The translations under genes and the position numbers were made by a program. A model generated the notes under the pieces. The model did no database searches, was not told the DNA's origin, and saw only the letters and a list, made by a program, of their open reading frames with translations. This document shows, piece after piece, positions 34,571-47,885 of a DNA stretch of 64,000 nt. Numbering within the stretch: position 1 is the stretch's first letter; every line of letters begins with the position of its first letter. This stretch comes from Branchiostoma belcheri (taxonomy: Eukaryota; Chordata; Leptocardii; Amphioxiformes; Branchiostomatidae): contig NW_017802379.1 of the NCBI RefSeq assembly GCF_001625305.1, forward strand, positions 10,580,713 through 10,644,712. Reading direction: 5' to 3'.

Positions 34571-37500
34571 TCTGTGGAGGAAGAGAGACAATTTTTTGTA
34601 AAGTTTTTTTAAGTGTGTAGGGTATTTAAGAATACATGACATGTATACAGACAAGAGGTTGTCCTTTTACAAAGGGGAGGTGGCGGGGGGGGGGGTTAAA
34701 GCAAGAAAGGCATTTTCGTGATTTTCTTTTGTAGGTAGCTAAGGCAAAGATGTAGCTAAGGCAAATTATACAAATGGCTATTTTTTGCATACTTAATCGT
34801 GAAATGCTGCAATTCTAGTATTGTGAATAATAGGACCCTATGGTAGGTGGAACATTAGATAATACCAAATGCTATGATGGCATAATGGCCTGTCCACAAA
34901 TATCCAATTAAGACTTGCATGTGGTTAAATTCCTGTTTACATTCTTAGTACAATCATGTTAGCAAAATGCTATCCTGTCAGCTGCTGCCCTGGTTCTGTC
35001 TCAACCTGCTTCGAATTCCTAAATGGCAATCGCATGACGACCAACGATGAATAGAATCGTGCTTTAACCCATTCTTGTCATACCCGATGTTCAGATTAAA
35101 ATAGATAATAGATCAAGAGTCAATTGTGTTATTTATAGGATTTCAACCACATCATGTAGATCGCTATCATATAAACATACTTACCTAGTGTACCTTATAG
35201 TCTTGAAATATTGATTGAATAACAAAAAAGATCCTTACCTTGAAAAAGTTGTCACGGTCAATTAAGTCGTGTGAAACTGTGCGTAGACTACGAGTTAATG
35301 TACGAGTATGTTGACGGTGTTGTAGTCGAAAGCCCAACTAGAAGGCAGGCAATCAAGTTAATACAATTGAAATTTAAAAACTGCAAGAGTTCTGGATGAT
35401 TCTTAATGATGTGGTAGTGTGCCCGAAAGTGGTTTATATGGGGTACAAAAAATGTTCTAAACCATTATGTCTCATGGTGGGGGTGGCATGCTGTTCAGTT
35501 AAGTTCATCCTTAGTGAGGTTACACCAAGAAGGGCCGATATGTCCTCAAGTGTATTATTTGCATTTGTTACTTTTTTGGTCCATGAGAAAATATCTACTT
35601 AGTTACAATACGCCTGTTAGCAAATGTAGAAAATATTTAGACCAGATTGATTTCCCATACTACCTATAACAAGGGTGTCCCCTTACAGGAAGTGAGATCA
35701 CCCAACACATTTTAAACATGGCGCCGAAGGTCACTCGCTGTGACAATATTTAATTAAGGCACGTGTCTACTGGTTGAACCGGTCGTTTCAAGGTATCTGA
35801 CCTTTATAACCAAATGTCGGTTTTCTTCAGGTTTCTGGCCTTTGTGTACTTTATAGACATTTTAAACGCCCTGAAATGATTTAGACATAGTCCGGTCGTA
35901 TTTTATAAGCACCGTCACCTCCGCGACTGTTTCAAACCGGGTTATACCATCGCCATGAGAACACCGAGGACGGCGATGCAACAATGAGCGCCGTGAGAGC
36001 GCACAACGGCCGAAACATTAATTTAGATACAAAACATGGCGACCTCGGCGCTCTCTCCGCGTTCCGACCAATTTCAGGTCGCAGAGAGAGCGCAGTGAGA
36101 GCGTCCCTTGATTTCATAATCTAAATATGATGCAGGATGTACAAGAATGAATTTGAAAAAAAAAAAAACGAAACAAACAAAACTTACAAAGTTCTGTTTT
36201 GTATTTACGTAATTTGTTGAGTGAGCTATGAATTCGTTAGTCGCCCATTGCTGATATTTGAGTTTTCGGTCGCGCAAAGAGCGCAGAGAGGTTGCCGGAG
36301 AGATTACCCATAAATATGTGTTCCGTGGATCGCGGATGTCATCCATATAATCAAATCAACATGGCCTTATCATAAGATATTAAGACGGTAACACTTTAAG
36401 TGCGACTGAAATAGCTGCACCTTACATTTCATTAATCACTTAACCGCTTCGATTCAGGTCTAATACCCATAAGTTAAAGTAAAATAAAAGCGTATCTGTA
36501 ATCCAAACCTGCCATAACTGTGAGAAAAGAAGACAAAGACAATCCGCTGTCAGTGATAGATAACCATGTATTCATGCCACAAAAAATATTACATAAGATT
36601 CTTAGTATACGTAATATGCACATCATAAGTTTCACGTATGAAAGTGGTACTACAAAATATTATACACCTTTTATCAAAACAATAAAGAAGAATTGCACCA
36701 ATAAAGATAATGCTAGCAAAGATGATAAGTGATGTCCTGTGATTAAATTTAGATATTGTGTTTATATTTTAACGTAAATGAAATAATCTATGCAAATTGA
36801 TTGTATCACCTCAGGAAATGCTCAGTAGCCGTGGAGCAACTGAAAAAAAGAAAGAAATCTGACTAGAGAAAGGCCGACATTTGCTCGGGAGCAGATGCAA
36901 CAGAAAGACTGAATCTTAAGTGAACTCTAAGCGTTTGGTGCCAAGCTACCTATATTCTGGTTTTTATATTAGTGCACTGGGGGCCAATTAAGCAAAACGG
37001 TACATTATTGGTCAAAAATAGCAAAAACAAAGTCCCATTGTACATAATTATAAAGTGTTACTCGCCAAAAGCGTAAATAACGTTCTGTGGGCTTGTATCC
37101 AAGGATCTCCCATACCAAGTTCCAGGTCATTTGGTTTTAATGTTAGGATAAAGGAGCCAAAATGTACATTTCCTGTCCGAAAATAGCCAAAAGCCCTATT
37201 TTACACAATTTTAAAGTAATGTATGTCATAAGCTTGTGTCTATAGACTTGTGTCCAAGGTATCCCAACGCCAAATTTTAGGTCATTTGATTTGGTACCAG
37301 GGCTCCAGATCGCAAAATATATCATATAATATTTTTTGCCTGAAAATGGCAAATAAAAAAAAACACGAATAAAACGACTTTAGAAAAATGAGAAAAAAAG
37401 TCTGTTGGTATTTGCCTACTCTAATTCCATCTCAAATTTTAGGTCATTTGGCTGGAAAAGTTTGATTCATTTAAAAATGTCTGGAGAAGAAGATGGAGAA

Positions 37501-37761
37501 GAAACATGAATAAAAACAATAGAAATAATGTCATGTTTTTAATTTCATAAAGAGAGAGCGATTTTTCTTACGTTTTGTGTTATATTATGTTTGAAGGCGT
37601 ATCAGTTCACGGTTTTCCAAGAAATAACTCAAGTGTCACAAAAAATCAACTTTGGTCGGTATGGTCGCTATCTAATGGTGAGGGGGTCCATTATAAAAAC
37701 AGAACGTATCATTAAAGAGTTATCATCAACATCTTTACTCATCGTCATCGCCCTTGACTTT
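34571..37761. other. Intergenic region between peptide genes B and C
   Basis: It contains gene B's probable first exon (about 35330-35239), the recurrent upstream block (35713-35830), and a stretch at 35950-36310 with repeated gagagcgc motifs that looks like a small dispersed element. 36480-36680 is a diverged copy of the landmark at 22087 and 45930. The rest is AT-rich without exons that I can support. Confidence 0.45.
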
Positions 37762-40700
37762 TTATAGTTCCTCTAGTTCCTCTTCCAGCTCCTCCAGCTC
37801 CTCCTCCAGTAGACCCAAGGCGGCATCTTCCTCCACTTCATTCACCTTCTCCTCCATATCAGCTGCAGCCTCCTGGAGAGTAGCCACTTTCTTTTCGAAG
37901 GTGTTATCTGTTATAGATGGATTGAAAACACACAGTTGGGGTAACGACAAGCACTAGAAGTAGTCCAACTGATGATGTAAAAAAAAGTCTGCATACTAGA
38001 ATTGCATAGTTTTAAATGTGCGATATACGCACCGTTGTTTTCCTCCGCTTCCAGGAACTCCCTCATTAGCTCCAGGGCCGATTTACTCTCCTCGTCATGC
38101 ACCACTTTCTTCATCATAGCCGCAGCATCTTGGAGAGCCTCTTCTTTCTTCTCAAAAGCTGTAGATGGACGTAACATTGCAGTAATATTCAATAAACTAC
38201 CATGACGTATGTTTGGAACAAAGCACTGTCCTATGTAAGATAATTTGCCAAAAAAAGAATGTGTCAAACGTCACAGCTGTCAATGAAGTGATTGATCCGT
38301 CATAGAACGAATTAAAGTATAATAATCGTAGGGACAGATTAAGAATGTATGTCAATTCTACACAAGAGTACAATTTGAACCGACTGTAATTTGCTCTTCC
38401 CGCGTTCATTGTAGTTATAGGCTCGCATGTCTTATTCTGTGTAACTTCATTTCAAGGCATTTATTACATCATTCTTTTTGTTCCACTTTTTTTTTGCTTC
38501 TCAACTTTACATTTTTTCTAGGCACAATCAAATTTTTCAACATGTTTTAATGCCGCCCCAAACCCAGACAAACACGCGGCCATGCTCATATTCACCTGTA
38601 TTGAGTTAAGTGAGGAAATTCGTGTCATGTCCCACGAGATCGGTGGCTTGGCAGGATTCGAACTTGGGACCTCTTGGATCCGAGTCTAACGTTCTGTCAT
38701 AACGCCACACAACCACACACGAATTAACGTATATTTTCCAGAATGCTATGCTCAGATTGGAGTGGAGTGCGCCTGGAAGGACACGGGAAAGCTATAGAAC
38801 AGTAAGTTGACTATCAGAATGAATAAATGGACTCCAGCAGGGGGAAGGAGAAAAGGATAGCTTCTTTGCATAAGATGGAGGGACAATTTGGTGAAACACC
38901 CGAGCCCCAGATGACAAATACTAGCAATAAAAAGGCAAAAATGGAGTCAGAAAAAGGGAGAGGTTCCTCCACAGGAGTGATGCCACTCTAACACGGAGAT
39001 GATATTCTTTGCGCTCTTATTGTCTTCGTCAGAAGGACTATGAAATTGTCTCGCCGGAGTGTTGGGAACTGCGGATTTTGCGATATAACTCTGGAAGGCA
39101 TGATTCGACGTCCATGATTTTTGGCAGGCATATTACCGCTGTTGAGGCCGAAGTCAAGTACAAGTTTTGGCTTCGTGGGGGGTCCGTGCGTCACGTTAGT
39201 GCACCTTTTGTGTTTGTGGCTTGTTAGCAAGATAACTCAAGTATTTGTAAAATGTTGATTATAATTCTTGGTGTGGTGCTTACTATTGTCGGGACCAAGG
39301 TTAAGTTCGTTACTGAGCTTCGTGGGGGGTTTCGTTGTGACTACAGGGGGCATTTTGTTAATTTTTCTTGTGAGCAGGATTAACTTTTGTATGTGTGGAT
39401 GGAAGTTAATGAAATTTGATAGGCATATTCACGGTGGTAAAATCTGGGCTGTAAAGTTCCCACATGTCATAGAACCCGAACTGTGTTCGATCGTGTTCGA
39501 TCTGGGCAATTCGAATCGAACCCGCGTTCCATTTCGGGGTCACCTGCGGTCATTTGCAATAAAGCGGCAAAACAAGCCCTTCTGCCTGAGTGACTCGCAA
39601 CAGATAAAAAACAACACTTTTCTATAGATACAAACAGTTTCCAGGACAGTACATGTCCGCTATCATTTTTTTGTGGACATGTAACATGTAGCGAAGCTAC
39701 TGTCGTATCCTTGGGTGACCTTGAATACTGTAATGATTCTTTACGCCTTTATGAATAACACGGTGCACACTTTTGGGAGATATGACATGTCTGCACAACT
39801 CGTTCAAACCTGGAAACATGGAGAGTCAAACATACCCCATTTACGGCTCAAAATGACTGTCACGGTTGTCCCGAAAATCGTGCTTTTGGGATTTTTGAAA
39901 AATGCGTTTGATTTTGAATTATGGGTAATTGAGTGCGAAAAAAGCCAAAAAATTAGATTTTTTGGCCTATTTGTCAACAAAAACTATACTTATAGTCAGA
40001 AATTAAAAAATCCCAAAAGCACGATTTTTCGTCTTATTCCTAGTCGTCAAAAAACATAAAAATCAGTGATCTTGCGTAATATGTGTAGCCAGCTTTGCTC
40101 GGTGATTGGCTAAAATATGACGCTGTAAAATCCCGAAAATTGTCGACTTTTTTAACGAAATACGAAAAAATCATCCATTTAGCGCAAAAAATCACCATTG
40201 AATGTATGTAAAGACAATAATTTTATTTTATTTCAACGAAATTTTCCCTTCGATACTAGTTTGTTTATTTTCAAATGTTTTACGGTTAGCCCAAAATTGC
40301 GTCTTGTAACCCGATACTTTATCGAACGCCCCCAGCAATGGGAAAGAATACCGTAGTGACAGACCGCCGTGATTACTGTCGTAGTCTCCAAGATTGAGTT
40401 CAAAGATGAGAGTCGTGGAGGTCGTTATGTCCCCGTAATAGGACCTTTTGTGTTTAGAAATCCCCCACCTACATCTGCTTGGAGACAGCCGACAGCTGGA
40501 TAAGTGGATATGACCGGGGAACCCCATAATGGGATGGGATCAAATGACGTTACATTGAGGGATTGTACTATAACTTCAGCAGGGGGAGGATAGGTTGGAC
40601 ATATGTCAGGTTATTTTCTACGGCCACACCAAGTAATTGCTATGGATGACGTCCACTGGAGACCTTAAATCTAATTACCTTAAATTTAAGGCAAGCGCGC

Positions 40701-41296
40701 AATAAAAACACGAAGGGCCGAAAAACGAGATGCCTAGATTTGGAATATACTAACTGTAGAAGTACAAATGTTAGGACACAAAGAACACAAGAAACAAGTC
40801 TTCTATTTGTCATAAAGACAAATTAACAAAACAGCAGTAGTCACCCTGTTCTGATTCTTTCCTTTATAACATCTTCTCTTATTATATTTTGCGGCGCTGT
40901 CGTGACACTTTCAACACAGTAAGAATTTCTTGAACGTTTTTTTTCCAGTAACAGTCCAAACTCAAATAACGTAGGGGGGGGGGGCGTAACACGGGTGACG
41001 ACGCATCTGTAAATCTGCGGCAAACCGTTTCAGGGTGTTCTGTACCATAAAAATAGTACAGAGATTCTTTTGTTCTTTAGACCAAATTGATTATTAAAAA
41101 GAGTGAAGAATACGCATGTTAATTTCTCTAGAACGATGTACCTCTGACAAAGACATGAGATCTCCGACCTCTAGTTCAGGAAATGTTGAATACATGAGAT
41201 TACTTCACCTTTCTTCACACCCCCTCCCCTCCTTCTCCATGTTAGGACGATAGGTGCAGATGCCAACATGACAGCTATCAGCAAAGCAACTTTCAT
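37762..41296 (-). CDS. Peptide gene C: secreted precursor, shorter acidic tail
   Basis: Coding exons are 41296-41209, 38158-38033 and 37907-37762, phase 1 (119 aa). The signal peptide is about MKVALLIAVMLASAPIVLT. The basic segment is short, WRRRGGGVKK, ending at the same dibasic exon edge. Exon 2 reads FEKKEEALQDAAAMMKKVV and exon 3 FEKKVATLQEAAADMEEKV. The frame stops at a TAA (37764-37762) after LEEELEEL, about seven residues before the KDDP(D/E)E end found in the others. A coding-like remnant of that end continues past the stop. The 3-kb intron between exons 1 and 2 carries a SINE fragment. The first exon is at about 43590-43465. Confidence 0.7.
38570..38720 (-). mobile_element. SINE fragment (tRNA-derived head)
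   Basis: On the minus strand it aligns with the head of the SINE at 20701: gatccaagaggtccc, a B-box-like AGTTCGAATCC, and ttcctcactt with aggtgaatatgag. It is older and more diverged than that copy and lacks the tail. It lies in gene C's intron. Confidence 0.6.
38721..41208. other. Intron of peptide gene C
   Basis: Open frames on both strands are short and unrelated to known proteins. The sequence is moderately AT-rich without obvious repeats other than a G-run at 40973-40984. I see no nested gene. Confidence 0.45.
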
Positions 41297-42080
41297 ACTG
41301 TGGATGAAAATAAGTGTATAGGTTAAAAAATGGGGGCTAAATTATTCCAGAATTCATAACATAATTGAATAGAGAGACTCTTTAGATGTAACCAAGTGTT
41401 TTATTCGGCCGACGTTTCAGTGACCGCCTGTCTTCTTCCTAAGGGCAACACTGACTGGTTTAAATTGCACAGGACTGGTTTCAATGCTATAGATCGATCC
41501 CAAACGTAAAACGTTTACAGATCTGAACGGTTACCGGAGACTGTGTCTACAATGCGATTCCAAACGTACAGAAGTGTGATGTATACATAATTATTGTGTA
41601 GTAAAAACAAACAACAGTTACATGGAACAGTATGCATCTGCAATTTTGCACCAAACGTACAGGTTTTCAATATGTGCATGGTTGCTATTTACTACAATTG
41701 ACTTCTGTTTCTTAATCAAGAATGCGGTCCTAAATGTACTAAGTCTCAATCCTAAATATCCTGATCCATACAGCCCTTTCAGACCGCATTGTAGATATAC
41801 TGTTCACTTACCTGATAAGACTAAAGGCCTTAAAAGTGTACATATCCGCCTACCTAAAATATGAACCTCTTGAAAATTTGGTGTTCAGAATTCGTACTTC
41901 GAGTAACGCTCTCTCACAAGCTCTCAAAAATTCAACAGTGCTCAGCATATGTCCCAAGGCAATGGTAACTCTTTTGTTAACAGACTGATGATCCAGTCCA
42001 GCGAGATTCGACCTTCTGGAATCTTGTTATTTAGGGTGCAGTCCTTGAAGAAGATATGCGCCGGGAGTTAAACGTACTAA

Positions 42081-42481
42081 GGCCACACCGCCTTGATTTT
42101 ATGGATGACATCCGCGCGCGCATTGATTTTCGCCTGTCGCCCTCAAAAAAAAAAAACGTCCATCGAGGCTCTGGTCTGGCTCTAGGCATAGTAGTTCGCG
42201 ACAATACGGAGCCGAGCACCCAGGCTATCGAATTCGAAGCTCCACGACTCAGGAACTCAGTACATACATACAGTACCGATTCATAAATTCCGCAAAAAAG
42301 CCAGCATGTGCCGGCTTGTCTTATACGTCGCTAAGTACTGCCGCGAATTCACAATATCAGCTTTGTATACCTGTGGTTTGGTAACATTTTTATTTTTGTC
42401 TGGAATTATTTTTATTCGCCCGCGCGCATTAGTTCGGGGGTCTTCAAAGGATGTCATACATAAAACTAAATCAGTGTGGCC
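42081..42481. mobile_element. Harbinger-type MITE, 401 bp
   Basis: It is flanked by TAA on both sides (42078-42080 and 42482-42484), the target duplication usual for PIF/Harbinger elements. The left end is GGCCACAC and the right end GTGTGGCC. Inside them, inverted TTTTATGGATGACATCC and TTTTATGTATGACATCC match. The paralogous site near 48687 lacks the insertion. The ORF across it (42056-42286) is therefore not a gene. Confidence 0.75.
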
Positions 42482-43464
42482 TAAATGTCTAATATCCAAC
42501 CAAGACTTACATAATGTTTTAATGGATCGCTGTTATCGTAAGATCATCGTACGAACACACACTGAGTGCCATCATGTGATAGCCGAAATCCGACAAAAAC
42601 GATGTCGTTTTGGAGGATGTTTTGGACACGCCCAGCTTGAAAATCCTACATCAAAATTGCAAGACAACTTGCGACAAATGTAGTTGCACGATAATCGGTT
42701 GTTAATATATCTGGTGGCATGACATAAGAAGTTTTAAAAAGTCTGTAGTTGTCTTTGAGAAAGAGTTACTAGCTTTACATGTAATCATTTTCATTGATTT
42801 TTATTTATCTAAAGTATAGGCAGGACAGGTCTTTAGAAAATGATACTCATCTTCAACACTTTCTTGACTTGAGGGACACTGTCTATGGTTAGCCGGTATA
42901 TTACTATAACGAACCCTGTCTATTGCCAAGTTGTGCATGCGAACTGATTCTTAATTTGGTAATGTCAACTATAAAGGCTTTGTTACGGATTGATGAAAGG
43001 TAATTTTCCAATGTAAAGTCAGTTTTCACTTGGGAATTAGTTTTTAGTTTACTACAACTCCTTATATCCCGTCGCCAATCAGAGAGGAATGTGTCCTTCA
43101 AGCGTCCTTTGTACATGTATGTTACCAAAGCGTTTGACATCAACAGTAGGGTTTAACCAAATATCTTTTTTTCATTATTCAGAAACACAATGATGATTAC
43201 AAATGAAAAGACATGGACTAAGTGACTGCGAACTCAAGTTAGGTACAACTTATATTCTCGCAGCCACTTTTACAATGAAAGAAAAATATTCTACAAGATG
43301 TTGGAAATACATGAGTAACAAACCTCCCGTCCCGGAAGACACGTACAGTTAGAATCGTTTTGTTTATGCTGTATAATGTTTGCAGCTAACATAATTTTGC
43401 AGTTGATATCATACGAATAAAGAGAACTACCGCGAAGAACCAAATATCTTGGAATTATGCTTAC

Positions 43465-43600
43465 CTTGGACGAGCTACGGTCGAACCTACGGTCAACTTT
43501 AGACGTATACGAATCTTTGCGAATGATCCGTCCCGGTGTAGGGCGTTTGTTCTTCAGACGGCAGTCAGTGTTGTTCTCACAAACTCTGATGGCCACCGGA
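43465..43600 (-). promoter_or_regulatory. First exon and promoter of peptide gene C
   Basis: The donor TCCAAG|gtaagc ends an exon that aligns over its whole length with the five repeated first exons upstream of gene D. On the minus strand CGACCAAT lies some 30-45 bp further up and is also kept in the gene D copies, which supports a CCAAT-type promoter. Exon limits at the 5' side are estimated. Confidence 0.55.
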
Positions 43601-43679
43601 TGTTGCTTTTGAGGAGGTCTAATTGGTCGAGTAAAAATGAAGCCACACCCATGAAATGAAGCCAGTGTGGCCTTGCAGA

Positions 43680-44900
43680 CGTATTATTCCTCGGCAAAAA
43701 TCCTTGGGACCATTATGGGTTCAAACCACCACAGGAGGGTTATTTTTTGAAAGTGTTTAACGTATTTTTTTTGATAATGAGAAGGAAAAAAGTCAGTGAA
43801 TAAATGTATATCTTAACAAATATAACAAAGATTTCAACTCAGTGTAACCTTGGGGGAGCTGTAATGCCGCGACATGAATCCTTCGACCATCACATGGCGA
43901 AGGAGGGTTATTTTCTGAAAGTATTTTACGTGTTTTTTTGTTGATGAGAAGGAAACAAGTCAGTCAATAAATGTATGTCTAATCAAATATAACGACAATT
44001 TCTAGACCATTTTGCTAATCACGTGAGCATGTATTCTTAGTGATATTGTCTGCCTTAGATGAAGTGAGCTCGTCCAACGTGTCACAAACAAACATGGCGT
44101 CCAAGTCATGCAAAGGCTGTGTACATGTGAACCGGTCGCACCAGGTTTCGCAATCTCGACCTTTCAACTCAGTAAGTGTGACCTTGGGGAGCTGTAATGC
44201 CTCGGCAAGAATCCTCGGACCATTATGGGGCTCAAACCACCACATGGAGAAGTTGGGTTATTTTGGGAAAGTGTTTTACGTTGTTTTTGATGAGAAGGAA
44301 ACAAGTCAGTGAATAAATGTATGTCTAATCAAATATAACACCAATTTCTACACCATTTTGCGAAGCACTTGAGCATGTATCCTTAGCGATATTGTCGGCC
44401 TTAGATGAAGTGTCTCGTCCAACATGTTACAAACATGGCGTCCAAGTCATGCAAAGGCTGTGTACATGTGTACCGGACAAACCAGGTTTCGCAATCTCGG
44501 CCTTTCAACTCAGTCAGTGTGACCTTGGGGAGATGTAATGCCTCGGCAAGAATACTTGGACCATAATGGGGTTCGAACCACCACATGGAGAAGTAGGGTT
44601 ATTTTCGAAAGTATTTACGTGTTTTTTGTTGATGAGAAGGAAAAAAGTCAGTGAATAAATGGTATGTCTTAACAAATATAACACCAATTTCTAGACCATT
44701 TTGCGAAGCACTAAAGTATGTTACGTAGATTTTTTAATGATGAGAAAGCATGACAGTCAATAAATGAAGCACGTGTGACATTGTCTGCCTTGAAAGAAAT
44801 AGTATCTTCCAACATGGCGTTCAAGTCATTCAAAGGTCGTCAGTACCAGTTGTACCAGGTTTCACAGTCTCGGCCCTTTAACCCTGCACTATACTGTTTT
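43680..44900. repeat. About 340-bp tandem repeat containing the upstream block
   Basis: The landmark ctcggcaagaatc and its flanks recur at 43690, 43866 (shortened), 44201 and 44542. The recurrent upstream block falls at about 44092, 44437 and 44812. The block is thus tripled upstream of gene C, where the other genes have one copy. Confidence 0.7.
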
Positions 44901-47101
44901 TCAAAAATTCTTCAGCATTTGGTTTTGTACACATTTAAGAAAAGTCAAAGATCCTCAAAGTGCTCACAACACCTTGTCTTTAAATGGTCTTTGAATCCTC
45001 CGCAGGCTACAAATCTAATGCGAGCGGACGAAAAAAAAAAAACAAGGCCGGCCGAAAAAAACAAGGTCCCTTCACTTTCCAATTTTGACTCAATCATTTT
45101 ACAAATGGTTTTGATTCAGTGGGAACATCACATATACACAGACGGCATCACATATCACTGTATCAAAGTGACAAACAAAACAATAAATACATTAAATCAG
45201 AGCCTTTCTTGTCTACTCTCTTCATCATTTTATACTTAACTGCCATCCTCGTTCCGGCATGGCAACAGACATCTTTGCCAATTTTCGGCATGTTGACCAC
45301 TGTCAGGAGGCAACAAAATTTCTTGTTTTGTTTTTCAAAATCAGGGAAAAATTCATGCGGGAGCTAATGTCATCCATAAAATTTACATCCTGTGGCCTAA
45401 TGTACAAAACACTTGAAGGCCTAACAGAGTACGTATCTTAGTAAATGATTTTGTGCCTGTTGAAGTGTACTGTTTGTGTAAGGCAGAAAGGGTAATAACC
45501 CATGGTCAGTGCTGTTATTTAAAACTGCCTGTACAATCCGGCTACACATAGTAAGCTTTTCGTGTGTTTTGATCTGATCTGATAGACAGGTTTCATCATG
45601 GCCTTTTTATGTACCTACACAGGCGTCTGTATTGTTGTAAGTAAAGATTGGGTATTCATTAGGGAAAGCCATCTGTTTCTTAAAAGAAGCTGCTCGAACA
45701 AAGAAAAATGCAACATAAGCCTTTAAAATAAAAAGATTTTGTGAGCGTTTTAAGCGTTATGTATTATTTAAAAAACTATATTTTTTATATCTTGAAAGTT
45801 TAAAATGCTAACGTTTAGCATGTCTTACTAAAATCAGAGCAACTGAGATTTCATCAGTTGCAAAACCGTTTAATTTCTGAATTTAAACAATGCTAAAAGA
45901 TATATAATAACATCTACAAACCTAGACAAAAGTGTGACAAAAGAATACATTACAAAGACAAACCATTGTAGTTGATAGATAACCTTTTATTCCTGCCACC
46001 AAAAGGGATTACACTAGATTCTAATGGTATGTAATATGCAGTTATCAAATGCAAGCTAAGTTTCACGTATGATAGTAATATCAGGTATACCTCTGTATTA
46101 AAACAATAGAAAAAGGAGAAAAGGGAAATTTCTAAATAAGAAGGACACGAGTCATAATAGCATTAGCTACAATATGCGTCATTAATAGTTATCACATAAC
46201 ATGGTAATAACAACACATGAATAAATCAACATGATTAGGAAGCCCCAATGTTTACGAGTTGTTGACCATCAAGCTTTTGGGGGACTGACCAGTGAATGTC
46301 ATCACATGGGAAAAATATCCTACCATTACCTTTAAAACTACATTTGCTTCTTTATGCCGAAGTCTTGTCTTAATAAAAGTAGCTACATTTTCAATAAGGT
46401 AAATTTAATGATAGCAAACTATAGTATAAGCCTTCTCTGCCATTCATTGTTTTCTGAATATGAATTCCTAAAACTACGATTTCACCTTATTGTCAACGGA
46501 ACTAGACAAGAAGCTAGCTGTGAACTAAAGCTCTTAGGTCCTGCACGGGTTGTCTTTGACTCAGCCAGTAACATCTGGACTCTGCAGAATAAAAGGAAAC
46601 TTTGAAGTCATTTGAAATTATAAAGGCAACACGTTAATTAATTTTTTTCCTAATCTGGTCTTCTTGTTATATATTTAAATTCTCTGTCTTTTTCTATAGG
46701 CCAGTTTACTAAGTATGGACTCTTTATATAACATCGTCTTTCAACTAGGTGCTGAAACCTTTGGGTGATTGAAGATTTGACGGATTGTTTATGGAATTTC
46801 TTGAAACTTAAAGAAAGACTTTTCTTACGTTTTGTGTGTTTTGTGGTTTTTATATTACATATACTTATTTACCTTGCATAATTTTCAAAGAAAAAAATAA
46901 GGGTCAAAAGATTCCAACTTTGGTCGCTGTACGGTTGCTCAGCAATTTCTATCTAGTGAAGAGAACGTCCAATAGTAGAAAATTCCTGTTCGTTGTTTCT
47001 TGTACGTTACAGTACCATTATGTTTTTGATTGTATTGTAGGATGTCTATCTGTGTAGTATAAAAACAGAACATATAGTTTAAAGAATTATCCTCACCATC
47101 A
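44901..47101. other. Intergenic region between peptide genes C and D
   Basis: 45930-46320 is a close copy of 22070-22440 and marks the duplication boundary. 46440-47060 matches 24720-25380 downstream of gene A. No independent gene is visible. The 3' UTR of gene D should lie within 46900-47100. Confidence 0.5.
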
Positions 47102-47885
47102 TCACTCTTCAGGGTCGTCCTTGGCTTCCTCTAGTTCCTCTTCCAGCTCCTCCAGCTCCTCCTCCAGTAGACCCAATGCGGCATCTTCCTCCACTTCATT
47201 CACCTTCTCCTCCATATCAGCTGCAGCCTCCTGGAGAGTAGCCACTTTCTTCTCGAAGGTGTCGCCTGTTACAGACAGATTAAATAAGCCCACACAGTTG
47301 ACGTAAGAGCAATGCACTATAAGTGGTCTAAATATAAACAAAATTTAGACAATAGATTTGCATTTTTTTTTTTAGTTTTAGATGAGTTTTACGTATACGC
47401 ACCACTGAGAGCACCATCGTTTTCCTCCACCTCCTGAAACTCCCTCATCAGCTCCAGGACCGATTCACTCTCCGCGCCATGCATCACTTCCTCCAGCTTA
47501 GCCGCAGCGTCTTGGAGAGCCTCTTCTTTCTCCTGGAATGTCACCCCTGTAGATGGATGTAAAGATGTAAATTTTCAGTACGATTCGATGGACTAAAACT
47601 GTTTTATTGTTGGAACAAAGAACTGCTCTGTGCCAGATACCCTACCCACTTTGCCAAGACTAGCAATAGAAAAAAATGGAGGCAATTAATTAAAAAGGAA
47701 GTTCCTCCACAGAAGTGATACCACCCTTACAAGGAGACGATACACATTGGGTTCTTATTCAGGAAATGTTGAATACATGAGACTACTCCACCTTTCTTTG
47801 ACGACCTCCTCCTCGGAAACATCCAGTACGGGAAGACAACAGATGTAGATGCCAACATGACAGCTATCAGCAAAGCAACCTTCAT
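47102..47885 (-). CDS. Peptide gene D: secreted precursor, basic segment plus acidic helices
   Basis: Coding exons are 47885-47792, 47546-47403 and 47265-47102, phase 1 (133 aa), in the most compact arrangement of the four. The signal peptide is about MKVALLIAVMLASTSVVF. The basic segment, MFPRRRSSKK, again ends in a dibasic pair at the exon edge. Exon 2 reads FQEKEEALQDAAAKLEEVM, and exon 3 FEKKVATLQEAAADMEEKV with end AKDDPEE. Upstream lies an array of five repeated candidate first exons (51016-55845). Alternative splicing from these to the coding exons is plausible but not shown. Confidence 0.75.

Noticed and set aside
42056..42286. 76-codon ORF near 42.1 kb
   Set aside because: It lies across a MITE whose insertion is shown by target duplications and an empty paralogous site.
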